Assembly (NCBI GenBank): GCA_960531495.1
Contig: OY482855.1
Span: 5,700,139 to 5,764,138, forward strand
From: Zeus faber
Lineage: Eukaryota; Chordata; Actinopteri; Zeiformes; Zeidae
Reading direction: 5' to 3'
Length of the DNA stretch: 64,000 nucleotides
Position numbers and translations under genes: made by a program. Shown here piece after piece: positions 22,098 to 44,600 of the stretch (its first letter is position 1; each line of letters starts with the position of its first letter). The notes under the pieces were generated by a model. It made no database searches, was not told the origin of the DNA, and saw only the letters and a list, made by a program, of their open reading frames with translations.

Positions 22098-23549
22098 AAT
22101 GAGACAGAGATGACCTTATATTTGAATTATTAAAGATCACATTGCAAATAGATCATATTTGTTTTCCGGGAAGTCCTTGAAAATCTAAAAAATACATAGT
22201 GCTTAAAAAAAGGACTTGAAACTCGCTGAATTTCATGTTGTAATGCCAGGATGAACCCTGTTTTCAGTTCTCTGGCCCGTGGGCATGGAACGAGCTACAA
22301 AACACCCTTAAACGTTGTCTCTTTGGATAAGTTAAAAGAAGGGGTTAAAAGTATTGGTAATGATATTGGAGATTGTAATTGCTTTACCTTCTTGATTTCT
22401 ACCCTTTTAACATTGTAAATGTTTGTTTTATATGGTATTGTCCTGCCTTTCATGTTGTGTTTTCATGTTGAGTAGTTAGTGATGCTGTCTGCTTCTTCCG
22501 TTATTTTCTTAGCCAGGCTTCTCTTACAAGAGAGATTGTGGATCTCAGTGACACTAAACTGGGAATGTGAAGGTTAAATAAGTGTCCTGGCAGACTTCCA
22601 CCAATTTCACCAATTATTGTCTAGCGTTAGCAACTACAAAATCTCAAATAGGATCTGCTCTATGAAAAAGCCGTTATATGCACAAATGGCACATTCCCTG
22701 AATGGGGAAAAAAACCAAAACGTTGCTGCTCTAGTTGTCACCCTGACAACATTTCTTATTTTCGCTTTGTGAAAATGTAATTAACTAGCGTTGATTCTCC
22801 CTCATTTAATAGATGTTGGGTTTCATGAAGGAGTACGATGAACTGGCGGTACTTGATGAAATCCAACAGGAGCTCTTCTCACAAGGTAACAAGATGGAAG
22901 GATGGGTACTTTATTCATCTCCGGAGGGAGATCAATGTTGTTTTTTTGTGTCTGCGCTGTCTGTAAAGATGCATTTGGTGTTTTTCTGCATCAGAGCTCT
23001 CTATCATCAGTGAATATGAGAGAAACCTCCAGTTTGAGGAACAGTATATATCGTCTATGGTTGAAGGGATGGAGGAAGAGCAAATGTATATTATCTGCCC
23101 CATATGTCACATGTAAGTCAGTCGAAAGACTCATTATATTAAAAATGACACTTCACTCGATTGTGTTGAGGATCAGTATCTGCAATATTTGCATTTTATA
23201 ACAATGCATTTTTTTGGGCATATGACAATTTTACACTTGTTACAACAATAATTCTTTTTCTTCGTCTTTTAAGGAACAATCTGAACATCAACAGTCGTTT
23301 TACCTCCTGCCTCTGTGGACTGTACATTAACACAAGGGTTGGTACTGATCTGGATAAAATGATGTCTAATGTCGAATAATGTCCCTTTTTAAATCAATGT
23401 TTTTTAAACAAAACCATTTTTTTCACAGACATTTATGCATTGAACACTGATATATTGAAAAGGTTAACAAACAAACATTTCTTATATGCAAGAACTGCTT
23501 CATAATTTACAAGTTTGTTTCATGTCTTATTGAAGACAGTATTTATGCA

Positions 23550-23619
<70 letters not shown>

Positions 23620-24681
23620 GTGTTAATGAATGAGGCCCAATAATTACATTCAGCCATATTCTCTTATCAAAAACAAATACTGTATTTTCACAAAGGAAGG
23701 AATGGTTTATCTCGGTTTCATTCTCACAGCACTCCAGCGTTTTCTCCATACTGGATGTGTGGCTTTATGCTCCCTTCATGAGTTCAATACAAGTAAAGGG
23801 GGACGAATCCACAATCCACGCGTGTACAAACTCACTCCATATTTCGGGCAAAGCTGTTATGTTGCAGAAAATTGCTCAGTTTAGAGGAGTGCCACCAAAG
23901 AAAGACAAAGCACTTGCCTACATTTCTCTCCCTTGTGTAAAAGCATTGCGTTTATTTATCTATTTATTTATTTATTTATATATTTCTATTTATTTATTTT
24001 TTGTTTAGCGACATGTGAGGTTGTTTTACAGAAACGGCACAACTATTAGCAACACGTCCTGTCAAATACATTTTTTCACAGACAGTAAAGTGCACAAATA
24101 ACTTATTGATATCTTAGTGCACACTTATATTTTAGGAGTGTAGTAAATACACAGGTCATATAGCATACAGAGCTCTATAGGTCACACATTCACAAAGTTG
24201 GACTGCTTGGTATACGGGAGCATGGAGCCGCTCATCCAGTATGGAGAACAGGCTGGGCTGCCACGGCAATGAAACATGAGAAGTGACAATAAATAAGGGA
24301 TAAACTTAATAAACATTTTAACCATTTCTTTAACCGCATGTGGTCTACCTTTCTACATTCAGCCTTATTGTAATCACAACAATTGCGTTTTCTTGGTAGA
24401 TTAAGTAGCCTTCACCTACATGAGCTGTGCAGCTTCATTGTGGATAAAGACCTTATTTAATTTCATTTCGAGTAAAACTGGGGTCACATTACATGATCAT
24501 TTTTATTTTATCTATTTATTTATTTATTTCCAATCGTGAACAACAATGAAACGATTGAGCATCGACAAAAATTTGCAGATTTTCTCAATCACACTCGCCC
24601 ACTTGCTGCTTTCTTTGGCTTCGCCATTGTGCAGGCGCACAATCACATTGACTGTTGAAAATGTATGTTCTTGGTGTTTTG

Positions 24682-24713
<32 letters not shown>

Positions 24714-27093
24714 ATATTTTGGGAAGACTAGCCCTGACTAAAATCAAACATGTTGGATTGAATCCTGACCTGGTCGATTGGGATCTTATCGAGAGAGAGA
24801 TTTGAGTCTTTCACTCACACATATCGATGGTCGCTACGATTTTGCAGCATGATTACCACAGACTCTATCTCAAATTGTTGCTAAATCGGCCTTGAAAATC
24901 ACGTGATGTGGCCCTATATTATGGAAGAAATTGGCTATCCAATTGAAAATCTCCTCTGACCCACCCTTTGACCCTAAACTCTTCTTTAGATCAACAGTTT
25001 CTAAAAGTCACTCTATCCAGTTCTCTTTTTTATTAAATCCCACACGTGTTTTCTTTGGAGGAGACGTGTTGAAGATGTTACTCTGAACAGGCCTGCATTC
25101 CGGCACATATCAGAGTCATTGTTTTGTAGATCATGCCTGTGACCCGATGTTGAGGCTCGAAACCGTGGTATACCTAACGTGTTTCCCCTAATGCCTTCAG
25201 CAACGCAACGTCACTCCTGAAGCGCTGCGGAGTCTGCTGGAGTCCAGAGTCTCGGAGCACACGGAACACTGCCTCCACAACCCCAACTTCTCCTTGGCCA
25301 CGGACACAGACACCACCTTCAACCTCATTATAAGCTGCCAGGTAACTCGATCAACTCCATTCATACTGCTAAGCCAATAAAAAAATAAAAATAAAATAAT
25401 GAAATTATAGTTTTAGTGGTTTTAGAAGTTCAAATATGCTGTTTTTAGAACAATCACAGTTGGTTGTTGTCGAGGTGAAGTAGTGTTATCACAGTGTATT
25501 GTGGGATATGCTTGCCACCTGGTATATAGAGTATGTATTCATCCTCATACTTTTGACTTGATATATAATTTTGACTATATATCTTTTATTTATATATTTT
25601 TATTCATTTATTTTTTGATGGAATTACAAAGACGATACCAAGCAAACATGCTGAGCCTTGGTTGGAAAACTATAGTTGGTTCTATTTAGTCCAATTTTTA
25701 AATGGTAATTTAAACAACTAACTGATCAGTGCTCTCCCTTATTTGATGGACAAATAGCCTACACGGCCAGCCATATATCATGAAACTGTTGAATTATGTT
25801 ACAGTAGATAATACTACTCTACACAGCACCATAGCAATGACCATAGGCGCTACCCCTATGTCTGACTTTGTTCGAAAATATAAGGGGGGAAGCCGAAATA
25901 CCGATGCCAGAGAGGCGGACGGAACCAAGTACGGAGTGGCACACAGATAAGGCCCATTCAGTTGCGCGCATAAAGAGGATGTATGTGGATGTATGCGCGC
26001 AACATTTTTATAAAACATAATACATTTCTGCTGAAACACTGCACAACAAAATTTTAGAGTCATTTTGGTGTGACTGTCCATTCACTGGTATGTCTACTCC
26101 CCCCTAGTGACCATGCACATAAGTGCTCCATGCACACAAGCTTGATCTGAATCATTTCACAAAACAAGGCCAAAGTCAGACCATTCTGTTTTGTTTCTAA
26201 AGGTGCAGTGTGTAGAATTTACAGAAGCCACTTGACAGAAATTGAATATAAGACTTAAGTTTTAGGGTTGCCGTGGTTAACATTGTTACATGGTGTTTGG
26301 CATACACCGATGTTTTTATATTTTTATTTTATTTTTTTAAATATAAATGAATGAAAATGAATTCAAATAGTTTTCGCATATCAGCGCCAACGTTAATAAA
26401 AAAAACAAAAACTAAAAAAAACAACTTTGTAAAATACTAAGCATGTTATCAATACTTAGTCACATGCTACAAAAGTGAAATTGGCTGCTTCGTGCGCACA
26501 CAGCAGCGTCGCAGCACAATCTGTGGAGTCACATTTCACTTATCAGGAGGAGGAGAGAAGTGAAAGAAGGCCCTAAAAGACCTTAGATCAGGTCTAGGTC
26601 GGGACCTGTCTCCCTCCACGCGTTTGCGCCCGTGCTTAACGTAAAATTGTGATCGCCGCATGCCTAATTAAAATAATTTCTTATCGTCTCTCATGGTTTC
26701 TGACTACCGGTATTTACTATATACTGTTTTGTACTTTTTTATTCTTTATTTTTGGCTGTTTGTATATATTTGACTTTTTATTTTTATTTTATATTATTAT
26801 TATTAATTTTTTTAATTCTCTTTATTTTGATCTGAGGGTTTTTCTTTTTCTAATGCTAATCATCTGTAGTGTAACCTCACCAGAACAAATTACCCCGGAA
26901 ATAAACAATTCTGACTTTGTTACTCAAATTCATATATTTATGATTTGTGTGTCGGATGCAGATGCTGGCATTAAAAAAAAATGGCCAAAGCATATTTCTA
27001 GTTAATAGACTTCATTTGCTGATTTTTAAAAACTTTATTTTTTTATTTTTATTTTTTTTTTAGGCTTGTGACTACCTGTCCATCGTTTTGTGA
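21422..27093 (+). CDS. rpain: RPA-interacting protein (RPAIN, RIP), 7 exons
   Basis: RPAIN binds replication protein A and helps carry it into the nucleus. Coding exons by hand are 21422-21493, 21606-21797, 22813-22885, 22995-23112, 23274-23337, 25201-25341 and 27064-27093. They sum to 690 bases, 229 residues plus TGA, close to the human 219. Exon 1 gives MDTLNRHRALYKETTPPWKE, the N-terminal basic segment. Exon 2 gives RNSRSRLLERYRQ and VMEEEWSAL. Exon 3 gives LDEIQQEL. Exons 4-5 hold the Cys-rich zinc region (Cys147, Cys150, Cys164, Cys166), completed by Cys197, Cys219 and Cys222. The C-terminus is ACDYLSIVL (human ACDTWAVIL). Phases are consistent at every join. The exon 5 donor, GTTGGT, is weak. 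Confidence 0.93.
22044..22097. repeat. (GT)n in rpain intron 2
   Basis: About 26 uninterrupted GT units within the intron between exons 2 and 3. Confidence 0.95.
22250..22590 (+). mobile_element. LINE 3' fragment in rpain intron 2
   Basis: A short coding remnant, WNELQNTLK, is followed by a 3' UTR with the familiar AGCCAGGCTTCTCTTACAAG and AGAGATTGTGGATCTCAGTG text. It ends GGTTAAATAAGTG. This is the common end of a teleost LINE family whose 3' ends are frequently found alone. It is truncated and inactive. Confidence 0.65.
23555..23613. repeat. (TA)n in rpain intron 5
   Basis: About 28 TA units. Further down the same intron are a TTTA-rich run (23940-24003) and a (CA)n run (24681-24709). 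The rest of this 1.9-kb intron has no recognisable gene. Confidence 0.95.
26260..26640. repeat. Dispersed repeat family C, copy in rpain intron 6
   Basis: The text AGGGTTGCCGTGGTTAAC, GGCATACACCGATG, AAAATACTAAGCATGTTAT and AGTCACATTTCACTTATCAG recurs in the same order at 33063-33420. The start TAGGGTTGCCGCGG in the other copy resembles termini of non-autonomous hAT elements, but no target duplication was established. Confidence 0.6.
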
Positions 27094-27143
27094 AGCTGGC
27101 TGGTGAAAGCAGATGTTTTAGATGTCTTTCTTTTCCTTTGTGC

Positions 27144-27149
27144 AATAAA
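27144..27149 (+). terminator. rpain polyadenylation signal
   Basis: A canonical AATAAA lies 51 bases after the rpain stop codon and is followed by a T/G-rich stretch (TTGTTAGTTTTTACCCTTTG), a plausible downstream element. The 3' UTR would be only about 70 bases long. Confidence 0.7.
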
Positions 27150-27524
27150 GATTATTTTAATATATTGTTAGTTTTTACCCTTTGTTTTTATTTAAGTTAG
27201 TTGCTGACGATAAGTGTTGCACTAGCTTCACTGTATTAAAATGAGCTTGGCATGATCATGAAGTTGTTTTAAATTGGAAAGTATAATGAAGTTGCTTAAA
27301 AAAATAATCTTGCTCTATATATTTCACCAACTTCCCGTTGAGACGGTAGGTTTTTAATTAATATACTTCATTAATTCCTATAAAAACATTTTTTATATTT
27401 ATTCACACTTATCTCGGTTATTTCCCACAGTCATCTAGCCTAGCGTTGCCAGACCAATTTGCAAATGCGTATTAGTCTGGAATCTCTTGTTTATTTAAAA
27501 TATCTGTGGACGCACTGGGATAGA

Positions 27525-27955
27525 CCTAATAATAATAATAACTTAAATTTGTATAGCACCTTTCAAAAAAGCCCAAGGTCGCTTTACAGGAGAGGGGCAA
27601 GAGGGGGGGGGGCAGATTTAGGGAGAGAGGAACAAACCAAAAACAAATGAATAGCTAAACTAACTAACTAATGGGGAAAGGCCATGGTTAAAAGGTGGGT
27701 CTTGAGGGTTGTTTTGAAAGTGTCCAGGGTCGGGGTGTTCCACATTACGGGAGGGAGAGAGTTCTAGAGGGTTGTGGCTGCTACGCTGAAAGCTCTGTCC
27801 CCGAAAGTTCGTAATCTGGTACGGGGGATGGACAGCAGACCCATGTTTGAGGACCGCAAGTTCCGGGATGGAGTGTGCTGGTGGAGGAGGTCGGACAGGT
27901 ATTGGGGGGCGAGTGCGTGAAGGGATTTGTATGTGAGGAGGTGGAGTTCGTAAGA
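27525..27955 (+). repeat. Interspersed repeat beginning (TAATAA)n / GTATAGCACCTTTC
   Basis: The block starts with TAA repeats and TTTGTATAGCACCTTTCAAA and continues with GTCGCTTTACAGGAGAGG and the text around TTCGTAATCTGGTACGGGGG, familiar from many teleost intergenic repeats. A related block starts at 7108. No intact coding frame is visible. The upstream gap 27150-27525 has no identified feature. Confidence 0.55.
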
Positions 27956-27957
27956 GA

Positions 27958-28545
27958 TGCGGAACTTGACAACAACCTACCAACCTACAACCAATCAAAG
28001 CAACAAAATGTGTGGGGTAGTGTTCAGCGAGTTCGTAAATAAAGCTTTTACCAAATCCTGTCGGAAGTACAGCAAACACAGCCTGGGAACCGGACTATTC
28101 TGCGAGTGCATATTTAATTTGCTCGGCAGAATAAGTCTGGCCATTCAAACAGATTTCCCAATTGCAACCCTTCATCTAATATGGGGCGGCTTTGATACGA
28201 TGCTGATGCAGAGAACCGTTGGTGCACCTTACCAAGATGGTTGAGGCTGACATGGAAGGTTCTGTTGAATCCGCTATTGCCGTTGAGGCACCTTACCATG
28301 ATGGCTGCCGTTGAGGCACCTTACCATGATGGCTGCCGCTGATGTGGAATCCACTATCATGACAGATTTAAATGAACTAGACGGTATATTTTCTCTAAAA
28401 AGCTTTTGTTGATGAGAAAGATGTGTTTGCTGTTCTTCTGACAGGATTCGATAAAAGTTTAATTTCCCAACTGAATTGCTCAGTACTACGTCACATGTTT
28501 CATTGCTCTGATTGGTTGTAGATCTATCCAATTGCATCCAGAGAC
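27958..28545. repeat. Foldback of two helicase-like fragments
   Basis: The minus strand at about 28079-27985 encodes FAVLPTGFGKSFIYELAE, a Walker A-containing helicase start. The plus strand at about 28412-28530 encodes the related DVFAVLLTGFDKSLISQL, followed in both by GATTGGTTGTAG. The two arms are therefore inverted copies, each about 115 bases, separated by about 340 bases. The spacer holds two adjacent copies of a unit around GAGGCACCTTACCATGATGG. This looks like a foldback or MITE derived from a helicase-bearing transposon. It is not a host helicase gene, since nothing continues the protein. Confidence 0.65.
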
Positions 28546-28615
28546 ATTGTTTACACATGTTGCATTCATTTTTCTACATCTGCATTTCTGCATACATTAT
28601 AGCCTGCATAGGCTA

Positions 28616-28739
<124 letters not shown>

Positions 28740-29109
28740 AAAAAAAACCAAAATGGATTTCGTTGCAAATTGGTTTTGATGACAGTATATTTTCTCTGAA
28801 TTAATTAACTACTTTTGCTTTTACCGTGGGCTATTCCTACATTGTTGATGTTAAGTGGGAAAAATCAGGTTTGGAATCTCAAACCTGTAGTTACATCTCT
28901 CTCATATGATGTGAGTGCTAGTGTCAATATTTATAATATATGATATGAGCTTTTTATTGTAATTTTTTTTTTTAACGGAATGGGTTTTTGTGCAGATTCA
29001 TCACTGATAGAACATGAGGTTTTTGTTTATATTTGACTTCCAAATGTACAGAATTTAAACCGTATATAAATGTTCCCCCAACATTCAACAATAAATAGTT
29101 AAAATCATT

Positions 29110-31600
29110 GCTATTATTAATAATAATAAATATAGCTGCAGGCAGCAATACACAGGGACAATTTTAGTTGTGTAAATGACGTATGACATTTTGAAGGGTT
29201 GGCGTCTTTCTGCAACGCGCTCCTAGTACATGAACGCATCATTCATTTCCACGGTTGAATGGACTTAACTCGTCACAAGTTTCTGTGGATTAATGTTTTT
29301 TTGTGTTTAGGTTTTTCGATGGGTTACTATTCCATGAAACAGGATATTTACAATTTTCAGGATACAATTTTTCTGATTCGGTCCGAGAATATGAAACTCA
29401 TCATGCACTTGACGATTTTGTATTTTATGACTTTTGCGAATCACACAGTAAGGTGGACGACAACGCTGCATCTAACACAGGGTTATATCACAATACAATG
29501 TCTTAATTTACAAAAAGACCAAAGAGATAAAATATCAATCGAACAGCCCTGCAGACATCAACCAGGTAAGACGGTACATAAACACATACACAGACGCCTA
29601 GTTTGTAACCTCTAACCACTAAAGAGCGATGGAGTCTACACCATGCACCGCACTCAACGTGAATGAACATTCAGAACCACAACCTGCACATTTATAGCAA
29701 ATTGGATGTCAAAAAGTCTTATTCTAAAACTCATCTCGTTCCATTACCCGATCCTGACGTTTTCAAGCATTGGTGTGTCGGTGAAGCACGAAGGTTCGGC
29801 TACTTTCAGTCAAATTTCATCAGTTTTTTACTTTTCTGCTCCGTATGTGGATCAATTTGGATTAAACTTGAACCACGACATGTCTGTGACGCACCGTTTC
29901 TAACGACACCTCAACAGTGTCCATAGCTCTAGCAGTCGTCCTGTTCTGGACACTTTTAGCCCGAAAAATTCTGAGAATAATAAAAATCTTAAAAATTACA
30001 ATAGTTGTTCGGATCCCTACAGGGTGGACCCCCAAAAAATATAGGCAGCATTACAGGTTTCCGAAGTTGGCGATCTGGGCGGAGGGATGCTGTATTTTAT
30101 TAGATTTAATCTTTTGAAAATAAATTGTGTATAAATATCTTATTTTTGACGGTTATTCTTAATCTTTTAAAAACGTTTTTAAATATGTTTGTTACCGGTG
30201 CTTCATTGGCTCATGTGTTCGACCAATCACCGTACACTTACGTCACTGAATGTTTGTAAATGTCGTTTAGTTTAAATGTCCCTCAAGAAAGGTGTTTTAA
30301 CAATTTAGTTCGTTTCTGGATAATGCAGTGCGGACACAAAAAAAGGGACAGTTTCTCCAAAGGTTCTTAGAACTTCCTGTTGTGCAAAAATGCCTTCTGT
30401 GACCGATTATAGTTTTCATGGTCTTGTGAAACGAAGCATGAGTTACAGTTTTCAGAGTTTCCTGTAAACGCCCCGCCCCTCAAACTAATCAAATCAGGCC
30501 GTTTTTCTTCTACTTCTGGTAAATTTGAAACTGTTTTTCACAAATTTCTGCTGCAAATGTACAGTATATCGATGTTGATCAAACTCGACCTACAAGACGT
30601 CCCAGTTCCAACGAGACTGTGCATACTGTGGTTGCTGTGTTTCAGATACTTTTAGCCCGAAAAATGCCAAGAAGATTAATAATAATAAATTAATAATAAT
30701 TATTAGTGGTCCTGCTGGCTAGACCCCTAATAATAAATATAGCTGCAGGCAGCAATGCACGGGGTCCAGGTTAGTTGCCTTAATCACAAATTACATTTTT
30801 CCGAGATCCCGAGAAACAGAGAAACATTACTTCCTACCCACACAAATTACAATTTTCAGAGTTCCCAGGGAACGCAGCGTTAGTTCCTGCTGTCTCTCAT
30901 CTTGACCTGACACAAAGCCTGTGTGGAGCAACCGACCAATCCTCTCTGCTCGGACTATTAATAAACTGCTTGCATTTCGGGAGTTTGTGTCTTATATTCC
31001 CTTGCGTGCCATGTCGCATAATGATGACGCAGTGACGATTCTGTGACCAAGTACAGTTTTCCAAGTTCTTGTGAAACACAGCATTACTTCCTACCAACCC
31101 AAGCTACAATTTTCTGAGTTCCCATGAAACGCAGCATCAGCTTCTGCTGTCTGTCGTCAAGACACTGCGCGGATCCTGCGCAAAGCAACCAATACACACC
31201 AATGGAGATTAGACTGAGGGCACAGTGCACCTCGCCCCAGGCGTAAGCCCGCCAGAGCCACAACTTCCACATATATAACAAATTGGATGATGTCACAAAG
31301 CACCACGCTCCACCACCGCAACCCGCCCTGCTCCGCCATCCCTTTGTTTGGCTACTTCCGGTAAGTTGGCTCTGTGTCCTTCAGAAAAAGTTTTTTTGTT
31401 TTTTTTTCCACAAACTCCTGCTCCAAATATAGATCAATGTGGATCAAAGTTAGACCACTAAATGTCTGGACTGCCCCGAATCCAACGGCGCTTCATTTGT
31501 GTCTGTGAGTTCGACAGTTTCTGTGCGCTAGGCACTTTCAGATGGCAAAATGCCTGGGAGAAAAAATATTATTAGGGTTGTTATTGTCAAATAATTATAA
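29110..31600. repeat. Tandemly arranged copies of the 'GCAGGCAGCAAT' dispersed repeat
   Basis: The start TATAGCTGCAGGCAGCAATA occurs near 29132 and again near 30733 (AATGCACGGGGTCC follows). Between and after them are repeated internal texts such as TAGCCCGAAAAAT (29958 and 30655) and TTTCTGAGTTCCC or TTTCAGAGTTCCC. These mark two or three divergent copies of one teleost repeat family, each ending in AATAATAATA-type tracts. No gene was found between 28740 and 31800. Confidence 0.6.
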
Positions 31601-31849
31601 TTATTAGGTGTTTATTATTATTACTAATAAATAGCAAGTAATAAATGGTAAGTAGTAGATAGTAAGTGTGCCGTGCTGCCAGTACACCTAAAAAACAGAC
31701 ATAAGACGAATATACAAACACAAATGTATATGAAAAAAATATTGGAGAGTCACATAATGTGACATGTTTTAACCTCAACAGGATAATGGTTGGAGCCAGT
31801 CTCCAGACACAAAGGGTTAAATGACGCTTTGCTTTGAAACGACAGGAGA

Positions 31850-31934
31850 CGGCGACATTGGCGCGCGCGTGCGGAACAACCGAGCGGACGTCGTAACCGG
31901 AAGGCGCAGCCGGGGGAGCCCAGGCAGAGGAAAG
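31850..31934 (+). promoter_or_regulatory. psmd11 core promoter region with ETS site
   Basis: A CpG-rich, TATA-less block (CGCGCGCGT, GGACGTCG) lies immediately before the psmd11 start codon. An ETS-type ACCGGAAG lies at 31896-31903, 32 bases before the ATG, typical of housekeeping promoters. The transcription start is inferred to be within this block. Confidence 0.55.
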
Positions 31935-41683
<9,749 letters not shown>

Positions 41684-43282
41684 GTCAGTACCCACCCACA
41701 CACACCACCACATCATCAATGTAGGGAGAGCGGCAAATAAAGAAAGGTCTCAGATGCATATTGGTCATGTATTGTCTGTCTATCTGTCCATTAGAAATAA
41801 GACAGAGCAAGAAACACAATATATAAAATAAAATTCCAAACTATATTGTCGGCTGCTCCCTGAAAGTCAACGAGTCTAATAATCGGTCGAAGAACCATCA
41901 GTCGACTGAGATTATTCAAGTCGAGCAATCTGTTTTGTTTTGTTTTGTTTTTGTCAGTCAGATAGCTTACGAAAATGCAGATGGATAACATTTCAATGAG
42001 GAATTATAAATAAGGGTAATCATATATTTTTATATGTGGGAATCGTTCAGACACAGACACAGCTTTCTGTAAGCCCTGATTGTGGAGAGCGGTGCCCCGC
42101 TTCTCCCAATAAAACAACTAAAAACTGTGGGGACGGGGCATGGAGGAACGATGCACAACTCCTTATTTCTTTTTTTTTTTTTTTTTTAAGAGCAAAAACT
42201 AAAACAAATTAAGTTGCAGAATTAACACCGCTTTATTTTCTGTGCATTAAGTATGGAGACAGGGTGATCAGGGCGCAATCTGCAAGCCAGGCAGAGGGAG
42301 GCAGCCCCACCCGCCTCGTGCATATCTCCAGTGATGGAGTGGGAGAGAGGAGAGATTTCTCTCCTGATAATGGCAAAAATGCTTCTTTTACGAATAACTG
42401 AATCTTTTTGCAAGTTAGAAACGGGTTGTATAGCCCAAGTAAATAGAAAATTAACACTACCGGTAACATACACACCGCGAATAATTTAGCCCTGGGGCCC
42501 ATTTCTGTTCATCCATGCCATGTCGTGCACAGTTCCCCCAAATAAAACAACTAAAAACAGTGTGGGGACGGGGCACGACTTTTTAAGATTATTTTATGCA
42601 CATAATGCATGGAGGGTGGGATCAGGAAGAGAGTCGCAGGGAAAGTGTCCCCATTACGCACAGTTTTGTTTCATACCATTCCATACACACTTGTTTCGTT
42701 CCACAAGCAGACGTAATCAAATAAGGTACATCTATAATAAAAACACACTGTTTTGGCGTGCCGATCCCATCCCATTGCTGTCGTGGGCATCGCTAGCGCG
42801 CATTGTCGGTGCTGTTGGAGGGGGGGAGAGGTGCGCAAAATGTGCCCTAATCGCTCTCTCTCTGCGCTCCGCTCTCTGGGATGGCACCTTAGGCGGCTAC
42901 CTATCTCGTCTATAGGAAGAGTCGGCCCTGCCCGCCGAATTGTCGAATATTCTCAATGAACAAGCGAATCAGATTAGACTGACAAAATTCAGTCAAGTAG
43001 AACCCTAATCCCTTCTCACAGGAGAGGAAATCGCTGTCCCTTTAACTGTATATATACAGGTTGTTGCAGCTCTCCATAACTCTGTTATTCGCTGCTTTTC
43101 AAAGACTGAAATCATAGTGAGAGCATCCCTCTTGCCCAGTAACATGCTTTTGACACATCCTGAGCAAACCATTGGCAGCTGCATGTGATGTTATAAATGT
43201 TGTTTGTTAATTGTGTTGTTCGTACCAGAGCTTGCTACCAACGCATCTCCTCTTTCTCTCCGCCTCGTATCCTTCCCCTCAG
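41684..43282 (+). other. Probable 3'-UTR intron of psmd11, with family B repeats
   Basis: The stop codon TAG is immediately followed by GTCAGT, a good donor. A polypyrimidine tract and CCCCTCAG at 43275-43282 form a good acceptor. The intron contains two copies of a block around CCAAATAAAACAACTAAAAA (42096-42143 and 42530-42580), a poly-T run (42171-42188) and hAT-like fragments. Translation ends right at the splice site, so nonsense-mediated decay is not expected. Confidence 0.5.
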
Positions 43283-43845
43283 AGAGTGCAGATCTCAAGT
43301 CCCTCGTACCCAGGTGCCCTGTCGGCGACCTTGTCCATGGCTCGCCCTTCTGAATCCGGAGCAGGAAGAGGGGAGGAGGTGGGAGAATTGAAGAAACAAA
43401 AGGGGGGCCCCTCTCATCCCCCCTCACCACTGGTTTCTATTTAAACCGGGCGGCCTCCTCCTCCTCCCAACCTTCTTCTTCTTCCTCCTCGTCTACTGCT
43501 TTTTTTGTGTGTCTTATCTTGTTTCTCTCTGCGCTTGCCATCAGGGAATCTTGTAAGAAAAGTCAACATTTAAGAAAGATCTGATACTACAAATGTCTAT
43601 GGTTTAAACACACTCACGCACGCACAGAACTGGACGTAGGGCTGTCCTCGGAGGTGATCTGCGCTCTCTGGGACTCTTTAACGGTTCTCTTCGGTTGCGT
43701 TCTGTTCGTTGAGCGCCTCTGAAACCTTGCGCATTTGTTTTTTCCCACCTCCCATCATTCTGCCCGTCCGGAGATAACCGGCTCACCTGAAGAACAGTTT
43801 GGTGGGGAAAAGCCGGTTCCTTACCCCGGGGCCCCCCCTCACATA

Positions 43846-43904
<59 letters not shown>

Positions 43905-44600
43905 TTTGTAGAGTCAAACTACTTTGCTTGTTTGACCAAAAGAAATGAAACCGCAAAGCATTCTGGGATACAGGATTGAAACCATGAGACGGAAAGGACA
44001 CTTCTCACTATGCCAGGGTGTTCATTTCGAAAACGCCTGTGCACAATGCCACACACCTCCACTTCCTGTTTGTAAATAATGTTGCCAACTGCCTGTCCAT
44101 CTGAGGCCTGATGTACTTCCCAAACCCTCCTCCCCCATTCATTTTCTTTCTATTTTCTTTTTTTAATTAAAGTAAAAAAAAAAAAAAAAGGAAAACACCC
44201 CTGCCCCTCCCCTACTGAAAGAGCGTGGCCAGTCACACAAAGTGCTTTTGATGCTCTTGGTACAGGAGGGGGCGCAATTCGAACAGACACATTATGAATA
44301 CGCTATGTTTAACGAATACACAGGGTTTGCTGGAGAAGAACCAAGCTATGTGTTGGGGGGGGGGGGGGGATTACTTTTGCAAGCAATGGTGGGATGATCA
44401 TATTATACATAAATACAAATGCTAATAAAAAAATGAAAGTTGGAAGTTTTGTGATTTTGACACACTACTGCAGTGGTGTTTTTATTTAATTTTACCACGC
44501 TTTACTCAACTGAATTGACTGCAGTTCCTCACCAATGCAACTCACCAGAATGCTTTTGTTTCATCCGGCCTTCTTGAATAAACACCTAAATGGTCAAGTC
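43283..44600 (+). other. psmd11 terminal 3'-UTR exon (inferred)
   Basis: Starting after the acceptor at 43282, this region contains a (CA)n tract (43849-43900), a poly-A run (44174-44189), a G run near 44355-44369 and AATAAA at 44577-44582, the most plausible polyadenylation signal. An ATTAAA lies at 44166. The region contains no credible protein-coding frame. The end is inferred, not shown. Confidence 0.45.

Noticed and set aside
23940..24010. CRISPR-like or tandem repeat array
   Set aside because: This is a simple TTTA repeat without spacers, and the genome is eukaryotic; no CRISPR array was seen anywhere.
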